Shown here one piece after another: positions 1 to 9,259 of a stretch of DNA of 64,000 nucleotides. This stretch comes from Hexactinellida sp. DTS-2022 (taxonomy: Eukaryota; Porifera; Hexactinellida), in the NCBI GenBank assembly GCA_028753945.1, contig JAPNXP010000014.1, forward strand, positions 4,402,001 through 4,466,000. The letters are read 5' to 3'. The notes beneath the pieces are model-generated. The model was not told the origin of the DNA. It did no database searches and saw nothing but the letters and a program-made list of their open reading frames with translations. Position numbers and translations under genes: made by a program. Positions within the stretch are counted from its first letter, which is position 1. Each line of letters begins with the position of its first letter.

Positions 1-1
1 T

Positions 2-616
2 GGCACAGATCCGACGTTGATTAGCACATCTTCTGTTGAATTCGAAATCCCCAGTAAATATAGTTCTGTGCAGGACTGGGTTGAAGATATCACTAATACT
101 GAGGATCTTGTCAACAGAAGTGTCAATGATAACTTGGAACAATCGAGATGGACCATGAAGAAGAATTACGATGTCGGAAAATCCAATTCGGGGGTCGAAG
201 CCGGAGATTTCGTACTTGTAAGGGATGAGGTCAGGAGTGATTGCCTTGAACCCTTATACAAAGGCCCTTTCTGCGTCGTACAGAGGTCAGGTCCGAATGT
301 CAAGGTCAGGTTCGATAATGGGAAAGAGAAAGTTATACATCTCAATAGGTGCAAGCGATATTCACCTGCGTTTGCGCCTAAAAGCAATTCTACTAAGGGA
401 TTGAACACCCTGGATCTTGAAACCCAGAGTGAAGGGGACGAATACTTCTCAGAGGATGATACGAATAACGTAACTGCAGAAGTGCATACTGAGGGCACAA
501 CAGAAAGTGTGATGGAGCCCGCCATATTAGAAAGTGATATTAGAACCTCAGGCAGGATCAGGAGGATGCCACGATGGTTACAGGATGAACAATGGCCAGA
601 CGACTGGTCTCCCTAG
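2..616 (+). CDS. Ty3/Gypsy-type pol polyprotein, C-terminal end (partial)
   Basis: The frame is open from the left edge of the window, so the start lies outside; it ends at a TAG at 614-616. The segment around GDFVLVRDE, then LEPLYKGPFCVVQ, then VKVRFDNGKEKVIHLNRCKRY is the small beta-barrel-like C-terminal domain that closes integrase in Gypsy-type pol proteins, followed by an acidic tail ending in basic RTSGRIRRMPRWL and a tryptophan-rich end. The protein would insert element cDNA into the host genome. A purine tract and LTR follow directly. There are no internal stops in the visible 200 residues. The superfamily call is from motif recognition; the family is unknown. Confidence 0.8.
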   Translation, partial: GTDPTLISTSSVEFEIPSKYSSVQDWVEDITNTEDLVNRSVNDNLEQSRWTMKKNYDVGKSNSGVEAGDFVLVRDEVRSDCLEPLYKGPFCVVQRSGPNVKVRFDNGKEKVIHLNRCKRYSPAFAPKSNSTKGLNTLDLETQSEGDEYFSEDDTNNVTAEVHTEGTTESVMEPAILESDIRTSGRIRRMPRWLQDEQWPDDWSP

Positions 617-640
617 CGTTCCTTTGAGTTATTTTTTTTT

Positions 641-652
641 AGGGGGAGGTGA
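641..652 (+). other. Polypurine tract of the Gypsy-like element
   Basis: AGGGGGAGGTGA lies directly before the TG that opens the LTR at 653. This is where plus-strand DNA synthesis is primed in LTR retrotransposons. Confidence 0.75.
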
Positions 653-850
653 TGTTATAGATTAATATTAGTCCCTACTCACAGCCTCAAGTAGACCACA
701 CACATAGTAATAACCTAGATATCATATATATACTCATAGACTAATTAGGCGTAATTACACTGTATTTCACTTTGTGTAATTTCTTAGCAAATTGTAATAT
801 TAAAGTTATCTCTGTTTGATATTATCTCAGAACATCATTTAGTCCTAACA
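653..850 (+). repeat. 3' LTR of the Gypsy-like element
   Basis: A 198-bp AT-rich block starts with TGTTATAG and ends with CCTAACA, giving the TG...CA boundaries of an LTR. It follows a polypurine tract and the end of pol. The 5' LTR lies outside the window, so identity between LTRs and the target duplication (which would start GTTA at 851) cannot be checked. An AATATTAAAG stretch near 797 could serve polyadenylation. Confidence 0.75.
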
Positions 851-954
851 GTTAATGTACGAATGAGATGGCAACAATGTTTAATTTAAAATAATTTTTT
901 TGTGTATTTTTGCATTTACTGTTTACATACCTGCAAACCTATTTGAGTCATATC

Positions 955-1364
955 CAGACCTGGGGCTGATTACTAGTGAGTGATTACGATTACGATTACA
1001 GGAAATGTTGTAATCGATTACAATTGATTACAATTTCATTTTCTTTACGATGCAATTACGATCGTTCCGATTAAGCCCCGGAGTTTCATACGCATGAAAA
1101 ATAAGGCCCGTCTGCATGGGGGTAGCCACCAATAATTATTTGTAGCAATGAGATCAGCGAACCCTCAAACTATATCTTTTTTAAAAGTTATTGTGGAAAA
1201 TCTGGGGGGGGGGGGGGCCTGGTGCCATACCTGGAGCTAGTACTATGGGTGATTACGATTACGATTACATCCTTCAAAAAAGCTTGATTATGATTACTAT
1301 TACAGGAAAAGTTGTAATCGATTACAATCGATTACGATTGTAATCGTAATCAGCCCCAAGCCTG
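955..1364. mobile_element. hAT-type MITE, GATTAC word family, copy 1
   Basis: A 410-bp element with near-matching ends CAGACCTGGGGCTGATTAC and, at the right, GTAATCAGCCCCAAGCCTG. It is flanked by a perfect 8-bp duplication GTCATATC (947-954 and 1365-1372), the hallmark of hAT insertion. Inside, runs of the hexamer GATTAC and its complement build the subterminal regions. A tract of more than 10 G sits near 1205. There is no coding potential. A second copy lies at 14026-14504. Confidence 0.9.
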
Positions 1365-2221
1365 GTCATATCCTGTACATACTTGCCAACCGTCCGCTTT
1401 TTGGCAAAGATTTTGTGAATTGTCCCGCGTCCCGCTTTTAGACACGTTGGTCCCGATTTTTTTACCCTGTATTTCATGTTTGTGACAATCTGTATATTAA
1501 AAGCGGAATTGTTGTGTGTGTGTGTGTGTGTGTGTGGGGATGTTTGTCCAGAATTAATTGGAAAGACTACAAGTCCCAGAAAGCTGAAAATTTGCATACA
1601 GGGGTAATTTTGTACTGCGACAACGATCTATTGGTTTTTGAAACAAAATAACGGGATTATGACGTCACAGTTTCGAAAAACAGATATTTTGTACTAGCTT
1701 CCAAATTTTGCTCCGATCTGTAGAAAATTCAAATCATTAGACGTACACTAAATTTCTACACCTGATAGCAGTTCACGAATTCCCATTTTACTTCTGATTG
1801 TGACACAGTTAATCAATTAGTCCCTGCACTAATCAACCATAAATAGTGTATCGTACCAACACAGGTATAGCAAAGTGCAAAATCGTTTTTCGATTGTGTT
1901 CTATTGCAAACAATTCAAGTAAGAGTGATTAACGAAAGTTATTAGTTCAAATGTATCATATTATTCTTAGCACTATGTGGGTGATCTGATTTGTTTGGTT
2001 AACAAGAATGCACTCAAGTAGTTAACTTCTCTGATGCATTGTTTATTTATTATACCTATATTGGCTTCCTATTAATAAGACAATTAATGGAATTACGTAA
2101 TTTCTAACCTATACTGAAATTATGAAATTAATTAAGTAGTTCATCAAGGATTTAGGATCTGTCTAATTATGAGATTGATATGTTTATTATTACTATACGT
2201 TAAATCAAATATTTTACATCA

Positions 2222-2324
2222 CTGGATTTAACCTCTGCATAATAATGGTTTAATGGTGAGAATAAGACCGCGAAGCGGTCTTATTCTCATCTTTAAACCA
2301 TTATTATGCAGAGATTAAATCCAG
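2222..2324. repeat. 103-bp near-perfect palindrome
   Basis: The arm CTGGATTTAACCTCTGCATA reads back as its complement at 2305-2324 with very few mismatches. The centre is GACCGCGAAGCGGTC, which contains the 7-mer GCGAAGC. It would fold into one long hairpin and may be a foldback MITE. No clear target duplication was seen. Confidence 0.85.
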
Positions 2325-2659
2325 GCTAAGTAAATTACTTTGCAATATAATATACTGAAATAAATAATTGCGTATAATTTATCAGCCACGGGTTTCAATT
2401 TATTTGAGCTAACAAGCTAACCTTTTAATGGAGCTGAAATGAGCTACCTTAATTAAGAATTATTGAGCCAATATCATATTTTATTAACTAATAATTAATA
2501 ACTAATAAGTAATGAGAATAACATACATAACACATCATTTCCCAAACAGATTACATTAACGAATCACAACCCAGAATGAATTTAAGCGCGCGTTAAGTAG
2601 TGTGTGTAATATACTAGCCACAGGTTAACTTATTTATTATTAATATTACTGCCTTTTAG

Positions 2660-2787
2660 AGGAGGGAAAGGCCGCAATGCGGCCGTTAATTGCATCGCGT
2701 AGTGTCTAACACGAACGAACAAAGGTCGCGAAGCGACCTTTGTGAGAGAGTGATCCGTCGCGAAGCGACCGAGACCGAAGGGCTCGT
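2660..2787 (+). repeat. GCGAAGC-hairpin repeat, copy 1
   Basis: A 128-bp block with three short hairpins in a row: GGCCGCAATGCGGCC, then AAAGGTCGCGAAGCGACCTTT, then GTCGCGAAGCGAC. It ends GAGACCGAAGGGCTCGT. Almost the same sequence occurs at 17483-17610, and a diverged inverted copy is at 63773-63832. It does not match tRNA, 5S or a hammerhead. It may be a SINE tail or a MITE core. Confidence 0.8.
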
Positions 2788-3130
2788 AACAATAAAATAT
2801 AAAGATCTGAGCATTGCTTCTTCCAATTAGGTAATAAATCTGTAGAATTGACTAGCGTAGCGTCCCGTTTTTTTAGCGGGACGTCTCGTTTTATGCAAAT
2901 GGAGCAAAGTTCCTTCCGTTGAGATAATCAAATTATACAATAACTAGGACTATTTTGAACTCTAATTATAGAATATATAGTATATGAATTATTATTAACT
3001 AGTAATAGTAATACTACTTCACTTATCTATGTACTAATGTTCTTTGTCCCGCCAAACTTCCTTATGTCCCGCCAAAATTCATTCCTCCGTCCCGCCAAAG
3101 ACTTGTTATAGGTTGGCAAGTATGCCTGTA

Positions 3131-3690
3131 CCGAGCTCCAATTTCTCCTCTACATTGGCCAAAACCTTGGATACCCAAAATAATTTTTCTCGCAAGCTGC
3201 TCTCGCTAGTCTAGGGAATCCATGTACACTTATACCAAGATAAATTACACTTACCAACACATTGTATTATGTGGTCAATGAAGAATGCATGGCAAGAGAT
3301 ACTAGTATCATGTTTTTATATTTATTAAGGTTTACATGATAAATCAAATTAAAATCACTTTGGAAAGGGGTAAACATTGTATTATATAGACTGTACAGTG
3401 ACTCCTTGTACGCTTGAATAGGAAATGTTGATCTACACAAAACAGAATGTTACATTTTGTATGTGCAGAAATTTTTAGGTAATATTAGACTCACAATCAG
3501 TAATATTGTCCCACATAAAAATCACTGTACAAATGTAATAAATCCCTGTACGCCTATACAGAACAGGAAAATGGTTAAAATCCCTGTGAGGTTTCAAGGT
3601 ATGTGTTCGGGCTATTAGACATACCTGCCATCCGTACAGTAAGTGTTGCCGGAGAATGTTAATAGAAGAAGTACTACCGATATATTCAAA
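3131..3690. other. Gene-free AT-rich stretch
   Basis: The first ~80 bases (to about 3215) continue an older dispersed repeat that is interrupted by the two elements on the left; inverted homologous sequence is at about 53330-53430. The rest shows no ORF, no RNA gene and no repeat that I can name. Confidence 0.6.
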
Positions 3691-3859
3691 CTACAGTACA
3701 CCCTCGCTAATCCGAACCTCGCTAATCCGAACCCTCGCTAGTCCGAACAGGAGAACCAAAACTATTTTTTGTATAAATTTGGGAAAAGATCTTAAATATA
3801 TTTGTATATTATAATGGAATTATAAAAAGGTAAGTCTCAGACAAGTATTTACGTACTAT

Positions 3860-4161
3860 TGTCATGTAGCGGCATAGTGAGATGCGCTACCATAAGATGA
3901 GTCACTCCCAGGAGGCCTAGGTGCTGCTAGAGTCCGCGAGGGACAGGAGCGAGAGCAGACCTAGAGTGTGCGCTGACGGAGCTGCTAGGCAGCGAGAGAG
4001 GTCAGGCACAACGGTCGCAGTGAGCGTACCGAGGGTAGAGGACTGGACCGTCCTCCTGATGAGGCCTGGAAGGCCGAAACACTTGAGTGGTGGCGACACC
4101 ACTTGGACCGCCCGCAGTCAAGAACTGTGGCAACTTGATGAGGTCCCATAGCTTCCTTACA
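3860..4161 (+). repeat. 5' LTR of the retrozyme
   Basis: TG...CA repeat of 302 bp. It matches the downstream LTR at 300 of 302 positions. A 76-codon frame inside it occurs in both LTRs but is judged fortuitous. Confidence 0.92.
4030..4085 (+). ncRNA. Type III hammerhead ribozyme, 5' LTR copy
   Basis: Stem III 5' strand CGAGGG (4030-4035) leads into the cleavage triplet GUA (4035-4037). Stem I is GAGGAC/GUCCUC (4038-4043 with 4050-4055) closed by a 6-nt loop. The core CUGAUGA (4056-4062) is followed by stem II GGCC/GGCC around UGGAA, then GAAA (4076-4079) and stem III 3' strand CACUUG. One stem III pair is a G-A mismatch at 4081, so this copy may cleave less well than the 3' copy. Confidence 0.9.
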
Positions 4162-4163
4162 TT

Positions 4164-4177
4164 TGGTGCATTGGCCG
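4164..4177 (+). other. Primer-binding site, tRNA-Gly
   Basis: TGGTGCATTGGCCG begins 2 nt after the 5' LTR. It is the exact 14-nt complement of the 3' end of tRNA-Gly(GCC) including CCA, as I recall that tRNA. The following bases continue to resemble the complement of its T-arm, with gaps. This places reverse-transcription priming where LTR elements have it. Confidence 0.85.
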
Positions 4178-4222
4178 CGAACGAGCCGGGGTGAGTCCCG
4201 CGAGATCGGGCGGAAGCTTTGT

Positions 4223-4234
4223 AGGGAAGAGTGA
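4223..4234 (+). other. Polypurine tract of the retrozyme
   Basis: AGGGAAGAGTGA lies directly before the 3' LTR. Its end GTGA|TGT resembles the PPT/LTR junction of the Gypsy-like element at 649-655. Confidence 0.8.
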
Positions 4235-4536
4235 TGTCATGTAGCGGCATAGTGAGATGCGCTACCATAAGATGAGTCACTCCCAGGAGGCCTAGGTGCT
4301 GCTAGAGTCCGCGAGGGACAGGAGCGAGAGCAGGCCTAGAGTGTGCGCTGACGGAGCTGCTAGGCAGCGAGAGAGGTCAGGCACAACGGTCGCAGTGAGC
4401 GTACCGAGGGTAGAGGACTGGACCGTCCTCCTGATGAGGCCTGGAAGGCCGAAACCCTTGAGTGGTGGCGACACCACTTGGACCGCCCGCAGTCAAGAAC
4501 TGTGGCAACTTGATGAGGTCCCATAGCTTCCTTACA
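4235..4536 (+). repeat. 3' LTR of the retrozyme
   Basis: 302-bp direct repeat of 3860-4161, followed by the CTAT target duplication. It contains the better-paired ribozyme copy. Confidence 0.92.
4405..4460 (+). ncRNA. Type III hammerhead ribozyme, 3' LTR copy
   Basis: Same fold as the 5' copy but stem III is fully paired: CGAGGG (4405-4410) with CCCUUG (4455-4460). GUA is at 4410-4412, CUGAUGA at 4431-4437, stem II GGCC/GGCC, and GAAA at 4451-4454. All invariant core bases are present. Confidence 0.93.
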
Positions 4537-4788
4537 CTATACTATATGTTTAGTTTGGATTATTAAAAAGCTTTCGACAAGTTAGGTTCGGATTATCGGG
4601 GTCTATTTTATAGAGACCTATAGAAAATGTATTACTTCACTAATCCGAACAGATTTTTTGAAACAGAATACCTCTGTTTGGATTAGCGAGGGTGTACTGT
4701 ATCGAACAATGACGAAATTTCTGGGCCCCCACAGATTGATTTCCTCGGGCCCCACAATTATAAATCCAGCCCTGTATACGATAAATAC

Positions 4789-4942
4789 CTACAAGTATCA
4801 GAGAGGAAAGACCTTTACGACAATAGATAGTCACAAATATCTTAAGTATAAAGTGAAAGAAAACAAAGCCTACATGAAATGCGTTCTCTTTAGGAATAGA
4901 TGCAAAGCTACTGCTAAACAACGTGATTACCAATTTAATTAA
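4789..4942 (+). pseudogene. FLYWCH zinc-finger fragment of a MULE transposon (relic 1)
   Basis: The frame reads YQRGKTFTTIDSHKYLKYKV, then AYMKCVLFRNRCKATAKQ, matching the spacing of FLYWCH fingers (aromatic strand, then Cys-X6-Cys with basic residues). In animal genomes such fingers commonly stand in front of MULE transposases. It ends at a stop at 4940. The transposase remnant at 7041-7740 is probably the rest of the same element. Weak similarity; moderate confidence. Confidence 0.55.
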
Positions 4943-4949
4943 TCCTATG

Positions 4950-7030
4950 ATAAATCACAATCACACAACATCGAAATACAAATCTGAATCCTATAGCTTA
5001 AGGGTGCTCTGTACTGATATTTTGACACCCGACGACCTAATGTTTTTATTGCGTTTTTGGATAGTACTAATATATCTAAGATATCCCTGAAAATATTAGA
5101 GTTCTACTATGTATATATCCTTAGTTATGAACTAGACAATGTCAATATAGGCCTAATCCATACTAGCCAAATATTAAAAAAAATTTTTTATGTTAGTTTT
5201 TAGCGCGAAACATGTCAATTATAAAATATACCTGAGTCAATACTCAATGTTTTAAATCGAACCGAAATATGCTTTTTCTTTAATCTACTCTATGTTATTG
5301 TCATTTTTGTGAAAATGGTCAAAAATTTCCCACTATTTTTCATTAAAAGTATACTAATTCAATTTTTTTGTATTATATTGCCAAAACTGCCCGCTTTTAA
5401 AACATGCGCCTACATATACTGAGCATTTTTAAAAAAAGTTTGACTTTCTAGAATAAAAATCCTCCTTTTTACATCCATATGCCCAAATGGTCTTTTTTTA
5501 CACCTTCATAATTAGCATTTAATTAATTTGTGTCGAAGTGGCTGAGTCCAGAATATGAAAGTGCGAGGAAAAGGAGTTCCTAAACTGCATAAAATAGATA
5601 ATGTCATTTGAAATTGAATTAGAGTATTTTTAGCAATTTAGAGCTAAGCTCTATCTCATTTGGATCAGAAGTTGGATTTTTGTCAGCTTTTTAACATATT
5701 GCCACTTTGACACCACCATATTTGGGCATTTGAAATCAGAACACATCATTCGAATTATAATATAATCCCAAAAGTTTATCCAATGAGTAAGAAATAGTAT
5801 CATGATGTGACTAGAATTTTAGAGCTAGTCTCTGCTGTCCAGAGATCAAGAGTTACAAAATTTGCTTCGTCATCAAAATTGGGCACATCAAATTACCATA
5901 TATGGTCATGTTAAAAAGTGTGACACCTAGAGTCCTAAAATGTATTATAAAGGTATAGAAAGTCAGGTATTTACAGTATTTTCTAATGCCTATGATCATT
6001 TTATCTCAAAGCGTTTCTGAAATATCAACAGGTGTGAAATGTCAGATTTTTTGCCCCCTTCTGTGGCCCAAAAGTCCATAACTTATCGAATAATGATTGG
6101 ATCGTGTTGTGTAACGTCTCATTTTGTGCGCAAATGCTATTTCCATATTTGTATTACCAAATTGGTGTTTTATATAATACATTATTGTATATTTGAGGGC
6201 CTTGAGGTGTGAAAATATGACAAAACAGACAAAACCATAGTCATAAATTGGTCATAACTCATGATATATTATTGTAAAAGTGTTGAAAACAAATGCTACG
6301 CATAGATAAGAAGCTGGCGCATTTTTATGAAGAATAACAGAATTATTCTGCTGTCCAATTTCCCACAGTAATATATGATCACCGGGTACTTGCATACCCT
6401 TCATATTCTTTTATGCCCCTAATTTCCTAATTTTTGACATATTCCTGAACTTTATGACGTGAACCTGTATATTTTGACCTGTAGATTCCGAAATTTTTAA
6501 TTTTGGGAACAATATATGGCAGTGTAGAATTTTATCACCTCTTTTGATGTTGAAATTCGGAAAAATTCGTGTGCCGCAGCCTTAGAATGCTTATAAAACC
6601 AAAAATAATAATCAGAAAGTCAAAAAATTTCTCTGGGGTAACACATGATCCATCCTCAGACCCTTGAACTAGAATTGAAAATTTTTTCTTCTAACATTTT
6701 ATAACGATAGTTTAGTGCACGACTGCGTTTTATGATTATTTTGAAAAAATGCCCTTTAGCATCGTTTCTTCTGCAAAAATAAATAAAATAAAAATTATTA
6801 CTGAGAGGAAATAGTCTCATAATAATATGTTCAAAAATTCAAAAAGATTCCACAATTTTGAAAAAATGTCATGCCCATATAAGGAAGTCGACGTCCTATT
6901 TTATTAAAAAACACCATCTTGATTGAAAATTAAGAAAAAAAAAATCATAGAAGTCAATCTCTATCTCATCTAGAGTATTCCTAGTAGTAAATTATGCAAT
7001 TCTGAGATTCACCGTGAACGCCCGAATATC
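4950..7030. other. Long AT-rich stretch without recognisable genes
   Basis: Frames are short and closed in all directions. It lies between the FLYWCH piece and the transposase piece of relic 1 and so may be interior or later insertion of that element. I see no RNA gene and no clear inverted repeat pair. Confidence 0.5.
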
Positions 7031-7040
7031 AATACAGATT

Positions 7041-7740
7041 ACCCTTAAAGTCAAAGTGCAAGAGTATTGCAAAGTCATCGCAAGAAATCTCAGGAAAATA
7101 TTTGATGATGTAACAAGTGAAGACCTGCTGCTTGTGAAATACATTTAAAAAATGCGAATCTTCCATGTACAGATTAAGGAGAATATTACAACCAATAATT
7201 CCAAACACTGCTACATAATTTTCGGAGATGTTACCAACTACACCTTTTGGACAATTCCATAAAAGCACGGTTGTAAGTATCAATAATGAAACAGCTGTAA
7301 TTTATTTTCAGATACGATGAATGATTTCTTGACTCGAATCACTGATATTCAGTTTGATGGCACCTCCTTTGTAGTATCGATTTAATTTTATCAACTTTGG
7401 ACACTATTTGTAACAATTGATAATCAGACTCTACCTGCTATCCATTGCCTCATGACTGGGAAAGAAGAACAGCTCTATGTAGCAAAATATGCAGTCTCGT
7501 TCCGCAATTTCAACCCAGAGTATGTCAGTATGTCTGATTGGGAAGCTGCTTCACGCAATGCACTAAGACAAATATATCCAAATGTCAAGCAAGATTAACG
7601 GTTGATGGTTTCATTCACACAGCGTATATGGAGTAAAACAAAAAAACTTGGTCTTGTACAGAGTTTTAAACTAAATCATGAGCTAGCAACTTACATGCTC
7701 ATAAGGTACATAGAGCATGCTCGTATAAAAGTACATCAGT
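7041..7740 (+). pseudogene. MULE transposase remnant (relic 1)
   Basis: Broken frames read KVKVQEYCKVIARNLRKIF near 7050, then ITDIQFDGTSFVVSI, QLWTLFVTI, LPAIHCLMTGKK and SDWEAASRNALRQIYPNVK between 7340 and 7600, then SFTQRIWSKTKKLGLVQSF to about 7670. The order FDGTF-like (catalytic Asp), LMTGK and a conserved DWE/AL..IYP block is the signature of animal FLYWCH-associated MULE transposases. Several stops and frameshifts break it, so it is dead. Confidence 0.75.
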
Positions 7741-7741
7741 G

Positions 7742-8190
7742 CTCGACATATTAGGTGGTTTGGTGGCGTTAGCCACCAAAAATCTTATTTAAGCCACCAA
7801 ATTTTTAACTAACCCACCATAAATTGTGGACTATTTGACTTCGTGTTATTAATATTAGTGTTGTCATAGTGTGTATCAAATTGGAATGTAATTCGTAAGT
7901 AGTAAATATTATACAAGTTTGTGATTATTATACTAGGGTAAAAACCATTGATCTTTGCGATCATGCTCTATGTACTTTTTACGAGCATGCTCTATGTACC
8001 TTGTGAGCTGCTCTGTGTACTTTTTGTTATATGCATTTTACATCATTCAGCCATTTTCCACCATTCAGTCGTTTTCCACCATTTTCCACCTTTCAGTCGA
8101 TTTTTAGAAAATTCCACCACTTTACACCATTCAGACATTTCGACGAAAATTCAGAAATTCCACAATTTTCCACCGTTCAGTCAGACCCTT
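7742..8190. repeat. CCACCATTCAG word-array repeat
   Basis: From about 7750 the sequence is made of variants of GCCACCAAA and from about 8040 of TTCCACCATTCAGTC, repeated at least six times. The inverted word TGACTGAATGGTGGAAAA recurs at 17328-17371. It is probably a MITE or half-MITE, but I could not fix its ends or a duplication. Confidence 0.5.
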
Positions 8191-8199
8191 CATAGGTAG

Positions 8200-8680
8200 C
8201 GCCTTTTGGGACAATTTATCAATATTTTTAATAGAAAATACTGATTCTCTGTAGATTATTGGTAGAGCCATGGCTCTACCAAACCTACCGAAGCCTACGC
8301 ACATGATACATGATCTATTTCACTAATTAGCATAAATATAGAGTGATCAATATTTCATTATTAATGGGCCATAGTAAACATATTAAAATTAATAAATGAT
8401 GATGTCGTTTTCACACATTTCTAGTTGAGTTAGAAAATTTTTGGAATCTACTGAGTCGATTTCCTACCCGTACTAATGCAACTTTTATGCGTACCATTTA
8501 ACGTAAATACCTATTGCCACTTAATCGCCATTTTGGTTCACTGTGCAGATCTATCTTGTACTTGTGTAACCTGAGAATACCAAAGTACGTCAATGGTTGC
8601 TATGGTGATATCTGGAAAGTTGGGGAATTTTTAATGGTTAGAAGTATCTACTGTGACTCTATTAGAATAATCTGGAATTG
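8200..8680. other. Gene-free stretch
   Basis: Only a 20-bp palindrome GGTAGAGCCATGGCTCTACC (8261-8280) stands out. A 67-codon frame near 8514 runs into the MITE on the right and has no support. Confidence 0.5.
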
Positions 8681-8688
8681 TTTGTCTG

Positions 8689-8833
8689 CAGGGGCGGCGC
8701 GTAATGGAGGCTTGTGAGGCTAAGCCTCCCCAAAATTTAATCTTATTGACCTCTAACTGAGGGGCTTTGGAGAAAGGTAATCTCATATAGTGATAATAGC
8801 CTCCCCATACGGAAATCTCACGCGCCGCCTATG
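8689..8833. mobile_element. hAT-type MITE, 145 bp (GGCGGCGCG ends)
   Basis: Ends CAGGGGCGGCGCG and CGCGCCGCCTATG are inverted repeats. They are flanked by 8-bp duplications TTTGTCTG and TTTGTCGG (7 of 8 identical). The word GCCTCCCC is repeated inside in inverted orientation. Elements at 40387-40724 and 52344-52499 share the terminal theme. Confidence 0.8.
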
Positions 8834-9037
8834 TTTGTCGGTTCAAAGTTGTATTCTATAAGTTTTTGAAAACAAATTGAGTCGGCCTGTGCAACCATAA
8901 GAAGCACACTTCCATCCCGTATGTGTGTAGTTTTTTGTCTTAATTTAATCTTTTCATAAAGAATTAAATGAAGACATATTTTTTGTCCTTGTTTGCACTC
9001 AAATCTATTTACATAATTGACATTTTTGTATCGATCT
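8834..9037. other. Short gene-free spacer
   Basis: Nothing recognised between the hAT MITE and the Tigger-like element. Confidence 0.5.
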
Positions 9038-9259
9038 TACAGTATAGCCTCTCTAATTCGAACATCGTTAAACACCTCTCGTATTTGTAGACGGTATATT
9101 TCTATATTGCTATATACTCACTTTTAAAAGCAAATATTGACTCTTCAGAGCTTTCATTGGTGAAAATTTTTCCATGTATAGAAAGTTGATGTTAATTACT
9201 CCTTAATTCTCCAATCATTCATTTTTAATAGAGGATGAAGATATTTAATACTCAAATAT

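Larger units (their letters stand above)
1378..3124. mobile_element. TTGCCAACC-family DNA transposon (1.75 kb, non-coding)
   Basis: Inverted ends CATACTTGCCAACC and GGTTGGCAAGTATG are flanked by a 6-bp duplication CCTGTA (1372-1377 and 3125-3130). The subterminal zones carry runs of GTCCCGC (left) and CCCGCCAAA (right). The interior is AT-rich, lacks a usable ORF and holds a (TG)n microsatellite near 1513-1537, a 103-bp palindrome and a hairpin-rich repeat. Related short elements with the same kind of ends are at 51169-51366 and 52335-52665. The superfamily is not clear to me. Confidence 0.75.
3860..4536 (+). mobile_element. LTR retrozyme: non-autonomous retroelement with hammerhead ribozymes
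   Basis: A 677-bp element with two direct LTRs of 302 bp (3860-4161 and 4235-4536) that differ only at 3959/4334 (A/G) and 4081/4456 (A/C). The LTRs begin TGTCATG and end CCTTACA. A 4-bp duplication CTAT flanks the element (3856-3859 and 4537-4540). The 73-bp interior holds only a primer-binding site and a polypurine tract, with no gene. Each LTR contains a foldable hammerhead ribozyme; the predicted cleavage sites are 375 nt apart, so a transcript would release a 375-nt RNA able to circularise. It is GC-rich, unlike its AT-rich surroundings, and very young. Boundaries, PBS, PPT and ribozyme are seen directly; mobility and RNA circles are inferred from plant retrozymes. Confidence 0.92.
3694..4699. 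mobile_element. pogo/Tigger-type MITE holding the retrozyme
   Basis: The ends CAGTACACCCTCGCTAATCC and GGATTAGCGAGGGTGTACTG are inverted repeats flanked by TA on both sides (3692-3693 and 4700-4701), as expected for pogo/Tigger elements. The word CTCGCTAATCCGAAC is repeated three times at the left end. Without the inserted 677-bp LTR element and its 4-bp duplication the MITE is about 325 bp and non-coding. Confidence 0.85.

Noticed and set aside
17-616. Antisense 119-codon frame at 166-525
   Set aside because: Shadow of the Gypsy integrase frame; no motif.
2660-2787. tRNA, 5S RNA or a ribozyme in the hairpin repeat
   Set aside because: No cloverleaf, no box A/B at the right spacing, no hammerhead core.
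3921-4526. 76-codon frames in both retrozyme LTRs and a 92-codon minus-strand frame
   Set aside because: They are identical only because the LTRs are identical, overlap the ribozyme, and show no protein-like motif.
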